From Aedoeadaptatus ivorii (lineage in GTDB: Bacteria > Bacillota > Clostridia > Tissierellales > Peptoniphilaceae): a stretch of DNA of 64,000 nucleotides. The DNA is taken from the NCBI RefSeq assembly GCF_900638585.1, contig NZ_LR134523.1:310001-374000 (forward strand). The letters run 5' to 3'. Numbering within the stretch: the stretch's first letter is position 1; every line of letters starts with the position of its first letter. This document shows positions 57,942-64,000 of the stretch, one piece after another. Below the pieces are notes generated by a model. The model was given only the letters and a program-made list of their open reading frames with translations. It was not told the origin of the DNA and made no database searches. The position numbers and the translations under genes are program-made.

Positions 57942-59736
57942 GTTTTACTCGAGCATCAAATGGCGATTTATCGTCATTTACGTACTGCTCGTGACGGTGG
58001 TGATGGCCATCGTCGGCGCGTTTATCGTCAACCGGCTGGAGGATGCCCAGCTGGAAAAGGTCGAGACCGATATGGAACAGACCCTGAGTTCGATGACCAA
58101 TTCTTCGGTTTATCTGACCGAGACGCCCTGGCGCGATGTGCGCGGTCGGATTCAAAACACGCTGAATGCCTGGCGCATCGGTTCGGAGGAGACGATCTAT
58201 GTCATCGGGCCGGGCAAGGTGCCCGAGATTTTGGCGTCGACCATCAATTCCAAAAATCTGGTGGCGGGAGAAAACGCCCTGGCGGATCCCAATCTCTCGC
58301 CAAAGCTGATCTTAAACGGATTTAAGGGCAAGGGCGCCACGGTGCTCCGAGAAGATGCGGATTCCAAGACGCGCTACGCCCATTACACCCTGCCGGTCTA
58401 CGGAAAAGACGGCAGCGTAATGGGCTTATTTTACATGGTCAGCAATCTCTCGTCGCTCTACGGCGTGGTGGACGATGCGAGCATTATCCTTACCTATGCC
58501 ACCATTGTGGCGATTATCGTCACCACCATTCTCGCCTATATCCTCGCCCGTTCCATCACCACGCCGATCCGCGATGTGACCAAACAGGCGCGCGAGATGG
58601 CGGAGGGGAACTTCGACCAAAAGGTCGAGGTCAAAAGCGACGACGAGATCGGCCGTTTGGGCTCTATGTTCAACTATCTGACCACGGAGCTGGAAGAGAC
58701 CATCTCGAGAATGGATATGGAGCGCTCCAAGCTCGACACGATCTTCTATTATATGGCGGAGGGCGTGATTGCGGTGGACAAAAACAGCCGCTTAATCCAC
58801 GTCAATCCCGTGGCACGGGAGATCCTCGATCTGGAAGAAGGGGATATGGGTAGCTTTTTCGATCTGAAAAATCTGAACATACAAAATATCAACTACTTCG
58901 AGCCGGGTTCCCTTTCGGGGATGAGCCAAAAGGAGATCAAAGAGAACTTCTATAATATCCGCTACGCCCCCTACAAGGGCGACGGCAGCCGCAATCAGGG
59001 GATTATCGCCGTGTTGCAGGACATTACCGAGGAACACAATCTCGACATCTTCCGAAAAGACTTTATCGCCAATGTGGGCCACGAGCTCAAGACCCCGATC
59101 ACCACCATCAAGAGCTATACGGAAACCCTGATGCGGGCGGATCTCGACAAGAGCGCGGCGGAGCGGTTTTTGAGCATTATCGACCGCGAAAGCGACCGCA
59201 TGACGCATTTGGTTACCGATTTGTTGCAGCTGTCGAATATGGACGCGAAGCGCACGAATTGGGAAATCGTGTCGATCGATCCCTACGAAGTGGTGACGAG
59301 CATTCTCGAATCGCTCCGGCCCATGATCCAGCAGAAGCACCACCGTGTGCGCCTCGACATTCCCGAAGACATTCGGCCGTTTTTGGCGGATCGACACGGT
59401 GCGCACCAGGTGATTGCGAATATCCTGACCAATGCGGTCAAATACACCACCTACGCCGGCAAGATCGAGGTCATCGGCAGAAACTACGGCTCTCGGGTGC
59501 ATATCGAAATCAAGGACAACGGGATCGGCATTTCCCGCCGCGATCTGGAGCGCATTTTCGAGCGCTTTTACCGAGTGGAAAAGGGCCGTAGCCGCGCTAT
59601 GGGCGGCAGCGGTCTGGGCCTTTCGATCGCCAAAGAAGTGATGGAAAATATGGGCGGGCGCATTCGCATCAAAAGCGAGCTGAATGTGGGCACGCAGGTG
59701 CTCTTGTCCTTTCCCACGGATCAGGAGGCGCAATGA
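57931..59736 (+). CDS. walK: sensor histidine kinase WalK-like
   Basis: Membrane sensor of 601 residues. A first helix at about 12-32 and a second at about 183-205 enclose an extracellular Cache-like domain. A HAMP linker (ARSITTPIRDVT), a PAS domain (MAEGVIAVDKN), the HisKA box with His384 in NVGHELKTP, and the ATPase domain with NILTNAVKY, IEIKDNGIGI and GGSGLGLSIAKE follow. In Bacillota this kinase controls cell-wall turnover with WalR. Translation starts at TTG inside walR. Confidence 0.93.
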   Translation: MEVKFYSSIKWRFIVIYVLLVTVVMAIVGAFIVNRLEDAQLEKVETDMEQTLSSMTNSSVYLTETPWRDVRGRIQNTLNAWRIGSEETIYVIGPGKVPEILASTINSKNLVAGENALADPNLSPKLILNGFKGKGATVLREDADSKTRYAHYTLPVYGKDGSVMGLFYMVSNLSSLYGVVDDASIILTYATIVAIIVTTILAYILARSITTPIRDVTKQAREMAEGNFDQKVEVKSDDEIGRLGSMFNYLTTELEETISRMDMERSKLDTIFYYMAEGVIAVDKNSRLIHVNPVAREILDLEEGDMGSFFDLKNLNIQNINYFEPGSLSGMSQKEIKENFYNIRYAPYKGDGSRNQGIIAVLQDITEEHNLDIFRKDFIANVGHELKTPITTIKSYTETLMRADLDKSAAERFLSIIDRESDRMTHLVTDLLQLSNMDAKRTNWEIVSIDPYEVVTSILESLRPMIQQKHHRVRLDIPEDIRPFLADRHGAHQVIANILTNAVKYTTYAGKIEVIGRNYGSRVHIEIKDNGIGISRRDLERIFERFYRVEKGRSRAMGGSGLGLSIAKEVMENMGGRIRIKSELNVGTQVLLSFPTDQEAQ

Positions 59737-61070
59737 AAGAGCATTTTAAGACCGTCATTATCGGCGTGCTCCTGGTGACGAGCGTATTTTTGGCGGAAAA
59801 GATTTGGCTCGCCGCTCCGCCGGGGCCCGAGGAATTGCTTCCCAAGGCGCAGCCTAAGATCGCAGAGAATATAGAGCCCAGGGTGCTCCCCGCCAGTATG
59901 TTGGTCAATTTCGGAGACGGCAAGCACACCAAGATCTATCAACTGCAAAATCTCTGGCCCTTTTATCGCAATATCCTCAAGCGGAGTTCCGAGATCAACG
60001 AAAAGGTGCGCTGGGAATCGGTGGGCACCGCCCGCTATCTCAAACTGCACGAGGAACCGTCGGTGGTCTTCGATTTAGAAAATGCCGTGTATTCGGATCT
60101 CTTAAAGAAGATGTATAATCTCGATGATATCGAGGAGGACATTCGCCAGCTCTATTTTTCCGAGAGCGAGGGAATGCTCGTGGTCACCGACAACGGGATC
60201 TTTAAGCCCCGCGTGCCGCAGTCGTATTCGGATATCGAAACCTATATCTCCTCGGTCGCCAAGGAGAACCTGCCGTCTTACAGTTCCCTGTGGGAGCGCT
60301 ACGGCATTCCCCGGGCGGTGTATCTGCCCGACGGCGCGGCGGGGTTTGCGCCGGGGCACATTTACAGAAACGAGCTGTCCGATATGCCCGCAGCTTACAA
60401 GAACGACCTGGTGCAGCGGCTCCTGAAGGTCTCGATCGACGACATCCACGTGATCGTCGAGGAGGACTCGGTGCTCTATGTGGCGGGGCAAAAATCGGTG
60501 CGGCTGTTCAAAAACGGCATTCTCGAGTACCGAAACGGCGGCGAGAGCCAAGGCAGCGGCACCGATGCCGCAAGCGCCGTGCAGACGGCCATGGCATTTA
60601 CCGTGCGCGCCACGGGAAACGGCGATTCGCTCTATGTAAAGGACGTGGTGCCCGTGCGCGACAACGGGCGCGGCGGATACCGGGTATCGCTGAACTTCTT
60701 TGAGCGCGGCATCGGCGTGGTGCCCGTAGACGGGCGCATCAAAAACTATGTGGAGGCGGAGATCTACGACAATCAGGTGCGCAGTTTTCGCTATATTTAC
60801 CGCAACAACAGCGGCGAGCGGGTAGAAGACGAGCCGGTATCGACGCTTTCGGTCGACGAGATCGTCGCCAAAAACCCGAATGTCTTCGGCGATCCCGCCC
60901 GCGGCTATAACAAGATCTTAAAGGACGTGCGCGATTTCGGGTTGTGCTATATCGACTATGCCGACCACTCGCGGAGCAAGTTGCGATACGGCTATACATT
61001 CCGCATCGACGACGAAGACTATCTGTTCGACGCCCAGACGGGGGCGTATATCGGAGGGGAGAGGGAATGA
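59733..61070 (+). CDS. yycH: YycH-like regulator of WalK
   Basis: A 445-residue protein with one N-terminal membrane helix (about residues 6-23) and a large extracytoplasmic part. In Bacillus YycH binds WalK through its membrane helix and lowers kinase activity. The gene order walR-walK-yycH-yycI identifies it more than its sequence, which is poorly conserved. The ATG overlaps the walK stop by four bases. Confidence 0.8.
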   Translation: MKEHFKTVIIGVLLVTSVFLAEKIWLAAPPGPEELLPKAQPKIAENIEPRVLPASMLVNFGDGKHTKIYQLQNLWPFYRNILKRSSEINEKVRWESVGTARYLKLHEEPSVVFDLENAVYSDLLKKMYNLDDIEEDIRQLYFSESEGMLVVTDNGIFKPRVPQSYSDIETYISSVAKENLPSYSSLWERYGIPRAVYLPDGAAGFAPGHIYRNELSDMPAAYKNDLVQRLLKVSIDDIHVIVEEDSVLYVAGQKSVRLFKNGILEYRNGGESQGSGTDAASAVQTAMAFTVRATGNGDSLYVKDVVPVRDNGRGGYRVSLNFFERGIGVVPVDGRIKNYVEAEIYDNQVRSFRYIYRNNSGERVEDEPVSTLSVDEIVAKNPNVFGDPARGYNKILKDVRDFGLCYIDYADHSRSKLRYGYTFRIDDEDYLFDAQTGAYIGGERE

Positions 61071-61906
61071 ACTGGGAAAAGTCGAAAACCGTATTTATCG
61101 TGGCCCTCCTCCTCACCAATGTGTTTTTGGCGGGCATTTTGCTCCTGGATCAGCGGCGCATCCGCCCCGCGGAAAGCGCGCCGGAATTCGAACGCGAAGT
61201 CGAGGAAATGCTGGCCGATGCCGGCATCGGTTTGAAGACGGAGATCCCCCGGGCGGGCACTTCGCTTCCCGTACTGCACGTGCGCTTTGAATCGGACAGC
61301 CCCGAAAACTACAATCGCCGCTTTTTTCGCGGCGAAGGCGTGCTGGCGGAAAACCAAGATCGCTATATGCGGATCGACGGCGCGGGGGCAACGCTGACGG
61401 TCATCGACGAGCGCCGCATTCTCTATGAATCCGACGAGCGGGGCGAGGGCGCGCTCTCGAAAGAAGAAGCGCTCAATGCGGCAAGGCTGTTTCTCGACGA
61501 GCGGGGTTTTAGCGCCGACGATATGGAACTAGTATCGGAAAAGCGGGCGGGGGAGAATTGGTCGCTGAGCTTTACCTCGAAGTACAAGAACCGCTATATG
61601 GAATCCACCTATACCAATATCACCTTAGACGGCGACGTGGTGGTGCGGATGGACAGGCTCTGGATCGAGGTGCTGGGCGAGACCGACGAGACCGCGCCGC
61701 TTCCGATGCCGACGCAGGTGCTCCTGCGCCTTTTGACCGAAGACGGGCTGAAGGGACGCACCATCGAAAAGATCGAGCCCTGTTACTACTTCAATCCCGA
61801 AGAGCAGGGCGCGGTGGAAAATCTCGCCCATTCGCCGGAGGGCAATTCCTCGGTGGCATGGCGCCTCCTCTTGGACGGCGGCGAGGAATTGGTCCTGTTC
61901 CGATAA
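61067..61906 (+). CDS. yycI: YycI-like regulator of WalK
   Basis: A 279-residue membrane-anchored protein with an N-terminal helix (VFIVALLLTNVFLAGILLL) and an extracytoplasmic domain, second partner of the WalK regulator pair. It starts with MNWEKSKT, the usual YycI start, and overlaps yycH by four bases. The frame is open further upstream, without a ribosome site. YycJ, which often follows in Bacillus, is absent here; a terminator stands instead. Confidence 0.82.
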   Translation: MNWEKSKTVFIVALLLTNVFLAGILLLDQRRIRPAESAPEFEREVEEMLADAGIGLKTEIPRAGTSLPVLHVRFESDSPENYNRRFFRGEGVLAENQDRYMRIDGAGATLTVIDERRILYESDERGEGALSKEEALNAARLFLDERGFSADDMELVSEKRAGENWSLSFTSKYKNRYMESTYTNITLDGDVVVRMDRLWIEVLGETDETAPLPMPTQVLLRLLTEDGLKGRTIEKIEPCYYFNPEEQGAVENLAHSPEGNSSVAWRLLLDGGEELVLFR

Positions 61907-61948
61907 AAAAAGGCCGAAAACGCGATGGTTTGCGTTTTCGGCTTTTTG
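61905..61948. terminator. bidirectional terminator between yycI and pncB
   Basis: Stem AAAAGGCCGAAAACGC/GCGTTTTCGGCTTTTT with an eight-base loop, with A and T runs on either side. It serves both convergent genes. Confidence 0.9.
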
Positions 61949-61953
61949 TGTGC

Positions 61954-63411
61954 CTATTTGTTGGCGCCGTGTTTTTCCAATAGATCGTCTTTGACCTTCC
62001 ACAGGGCGGGACTCAAATCGACGATGTATTCGTGAGGATTGTTGAGCCGCTTGATCTCGTCCCAGAGCGTGCCCAGTTCCTTTTGTACCTTGTCGCGAAT
62101 GGCGTCGAGGTCGGGGGATTCGTAGACGAGCTTTCCGCCCACATAGATGTCCTCGAGAAGCGGACGCACCTCGTAGTTTTTGAGGGTTTTGCGCTTCCAG
62201 GTAAAGAGGGGGTGGAAGATCTCGTATTCGTCCTCGGGAATGGTCTCGCCCTTTTGGGTGATGACATCGGCCAAGGCCTTGCCGTGATCGCGGTCGTAGA
62301 ATCGCCAGATTTCTTTGACCCCGGGGGTGGTGATCTTGGTGACGTTCTCGGAGATCTTGATGGTGGGAATGATGGTATCGCCGTCTTCTAAGGCCACCAG
62401 CTTATACACCCCGCCGAAGACCGGATGGCTCTTGGAGGTGATCAGCCGCTCGCCGACGCCGAAGGAATCGATGCAGGCGTCTTGCTTTAACAGATCCTCG
62501 ATGACGTATTCGTCGAGGGAGCTGGAGGCCATAATCTTTACGTCCTCGAAGCCCGACGCGTCTAAGATCTTGCGGATCTTTTTGCTCAGATAAGCGATAT
62601 CGCCCGAGTCGATGCGCACGCCCTTGCCTTCGTGGCCCGCTTCGCGGAGCTCTCGAAAGACCTGAATCGCATTGGGCAGCCCCTGCTTTAAGACGTCGTA
62701 GGTGTCGATCAACAAAAAGCAGTTGTCGGGGTAGACCTTGGCATAGGCGCGGAAGGCGTCGATCTCTTCATCGAACATCTGCACCCAGCTGTGGGCCATG
62801 GTGCCCAGGGCGGGTACGCCGTATTGGATGTCGGCGAGGGTATTGGCGGTGCCGTTACAGCCCCCGATATAGGCGGCGCGGGCGCCGAGATTGGCGCCGC
62901 TGTAACCTTGGGCGCGGCGGGAGCCGAATTCGGTCACGGGGCGCCCGTCGGCGGCGGTACAGATCCGGTTCGCCTTGGTGGCGATCATGGTCTGGTGGTT
63001 GATGGTCAGAAGCACCATGGTCTCGATCAGCTGCGCCTGGATCACCGGGCCGCGCACGGTGACCAAGGGTTCCTGCGGAAAGACCACGGTTCCCTCTGGC
63101 ACCGCGCGCACGTCACAGCTGAACTCGAAATTCGACAGGTACTCGAGAAAGTCCTCGCTGAAGATGCCCTTGGAGCGCAAAAATGCGATGTCTTCGTCGT
63201 TGAATTTCAGCGCTTCGATGTATTCGATCATGGGTTCCAGGCCGCTTACAATGGCATAGCTCGCTTCGTCCGGGGCGGAACGGAAAAACATATCGAAGTG
63301 GACGATCTGATCGCTCATTCCGTTTTCCAAATATCCGTTGCCCATGGTGAACTCGTAAAAGTCCGCCAAGAGTGTGTAATTGTTTTTTTCTGTAAAATTC
63401 ATGACACTCAC
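61954..63411 (-). CDS. pncB: nicotinate phosphoribosyltransferase
   Basis: Makes nicotinate mononucleotide from nicotinate and PRPP in NAD salvage. The family motifs ADFYEFTMGNGYL at the start, EFGSRRAQG, GGCNGTANT and the SGDIAYLSKKIR loop with DSG are present. Length 485 residues is standard. An extended -10 box on the minus strand lies about 40 bases upstream. It converges on yycI. Confidence 0.95.
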   Translation of the reverse strand: MSVMNFTEKNNYTLLADFYEFTMGNGYLENGMSDQIVHFDMFFRSAPDEASYAIVSGLEPMIEYIEALKFNDEDIAFLRSKGIFSEDFLEYLSNFEFSCDVRAVPEGTVVFPQEPLVTVRGPVIQAQLIETMVLLTINHQTMIATKANRICTAADGRPVTEFGSRRAQGYSGANLGARAAYIGGCNGTANTLADIQYGVPALGTMAHSWVQMFDEEIDAFRAYAKVYPDNCFLLIDTYDVLKQGLPNAIQVFRELREAGHEGKGVRIDSGDIAYLSKKIRKILDASGFEDVKIMASSSLDEYVIEDLLKQDACIDSFGVGERLITSKSHPVFGGVYKLVALEDGDTIIPTIKISENVTKITTPGVKEIWRFYDRDHGKALADVITQKGETIPEDEYEIFHPLFTWKRKTLKNYEVRPLLEDIYVGGKLVYESPDLDAIRDKVQKELGTLWDEIKRLNNPHEYIVDLSPALWKVKDDLLEKHGANK

Positions 63412-63449
63412 TTTCCGAAAATTAACGTATAAACGCTTTACTGCTTAAC

Positions 63450-63460
63450 ATTATAGCACA
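63450..63460 (-). promoter_or_regulatory. extended -10 element of pncB
   Basis: On the minus strand TGTGCTATAAT, an extended -10 box with perfect TATAAT, about 40 bases before the pncB ATG. No clear -35 box. Confidence 0.5.
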
Positions 63461-63592
63461 GCGGAGGGCAAATGCGGTCGGAAGAAACGATTTCATTTCG
63501 AGCGAAGCGGCGCCCACGCGACGCCTAAACAATGGTGAATTACCGTCGCGCGGGTGATACAATAGGGGAGAATACTACCAGGAAGGTGAACT

Positions 63593-64000
63593 ATGTTACA
63601 AGTAACCGATGTAAGCGTATTGTTTCCGGACAAAAAACTCTTCGACGAAGTGAATCTGCTATTCCAAAAGGGGAATTGCTACGGAATCATCGGCGCCAAC
63701 GGCGCGGGAAAATCTACATTTTTGAAAATCCTCTCCGGCGAGAAAGAGCCCACCACGGGCCATGTCTCCAAGGGAAAAGACGAGCGGCTCTCCAAACTCA
63801 AGCAAGATCACTTCGCCTACGAAGACGAGGTGGTATCGGATGTGGTGATCCGGGGCAACGAGGAATTGTACCGCATCGGCAAGGAAAAAGACGCGATCTA
63901 TATGAAACCCGACTTTTCCGACGAAGACGGCATTCGCGCCGGCGAACTCGAGGCCCGATTTGCCGAGCTGAACGGCTACGAGGCGGAAAGCGAAGCCGCC
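63593..64000 (+). CDS. ABC-F family ATPase, C-terminus outside window
   Basis: First 136 residues of an ABC-F protein, which acts on the ribosome or gives antibiotic protection and has no membrane part. The frame is open to the window end. Walker A reads GANGAGKST, followed by FLKILSGE and VSKGKDERLSKLKQDH, the pattern of EttA/YbiT-like members. The ATG at 63593 follows AGGAAGG. The arm and linker regions that define the subtype are not visible. Confidence 0.88.
   Translation, partial: MLQVTDVSVLFPDKKLFDEVNLLFQKGNCYGIIGANGAGKSTFLKILSGEKEPTTGHVSKGKDERLSKLKQDHFAYEDEVVSDVVIRGNEELYRIGKEKDAIYMKPDFSDEDGIRAGELEARFAELNGYEAESEAA

Overview
The window comes from a GC-rich anaerobic member of the Bacillota, most likely a Clostridia/Tissierellia-type amino-acid fermenter. 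The evidence is the gene set: a Trk potassium system, a WalRK-YycHI two-component operon, WecA/TagO and MnaA-type wall-polymer genes, phosphate acetyltransferase, and above all a proline-reductase (Stickland) locus with complete selenocysteine machinery. Genus and species cannot be told from the sequence alone. No CRISPR array, prophage or insertion sequence was seen.

Bases 1-16,800 hold mostly housekeeping genes: hydrolases, D-aminopeptidase DppA, TadA, a trkA-trkH-trkA-like operon, ung, then sua5-ywlE-rpiB-upp-tagO-mnaA-dacF in an overlapping run, ending in tRNA-Arg(CCG). Bases 16,800-20,290 form a visibly more AT-rich block with a MetNIQ-like ABC importer and a DUF169 protein, placed between tRNA-Arg and two tRNA-Pro genes; it looks acquired. 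Bases 20,800-35,600 carry pta, larE-larC (nickel-pincer cofactor), RNase H, dCMP deaminase, mscL, a patatin, a Nudix hydrolase, a G5/3D secreted protein, an ABC/FtsX exporter with a long coiled coil, and a MATE transporter.

Bases 35,700-56,000 are the striking part. There are two complete PrdA-linker-PrdB sets for D-proline reductase. In the first, PrdB has an ordinary cysteine (Cys151) at the catalytic position. In the second, the same codon is an in-frame TGA (49847-49849), so this PrdB is a selenoprotein. The Cys set is followed by a protein that fuses a PrdE-like half to a PrdD-like half, which is a circular permutation of the PrdA layout. The Sec set is followed by a separate prdD, tRNA-Sec, proline racemase prdF and a TSUP permease. 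A lysR-selA-selB operon lies between the sets, divergent from the Sec set. yedF-selD lies downstream, so selenophosphate synthesis, Sec-tRNA charging, decoding and the selenoenzyme are all within about 20 kb. prdC (electron transfer) and a stand-alone prdE begin the locus.

Bases 56,000-64,000 return to general genes: a RimK-like ATP-grasp ligase, a chorismate mutase domain protein, walR-walK-yycH-yycI, pncB, and the start of an ABC-F ATPase that runs off the right end.

A working reading, which is inference, is that the cell reduces proline with a selenoenzyme when selenium is available and keeps a cysteine isoenzyme as a substitute, with the adjacent LysR regulator a candidate for the switch.
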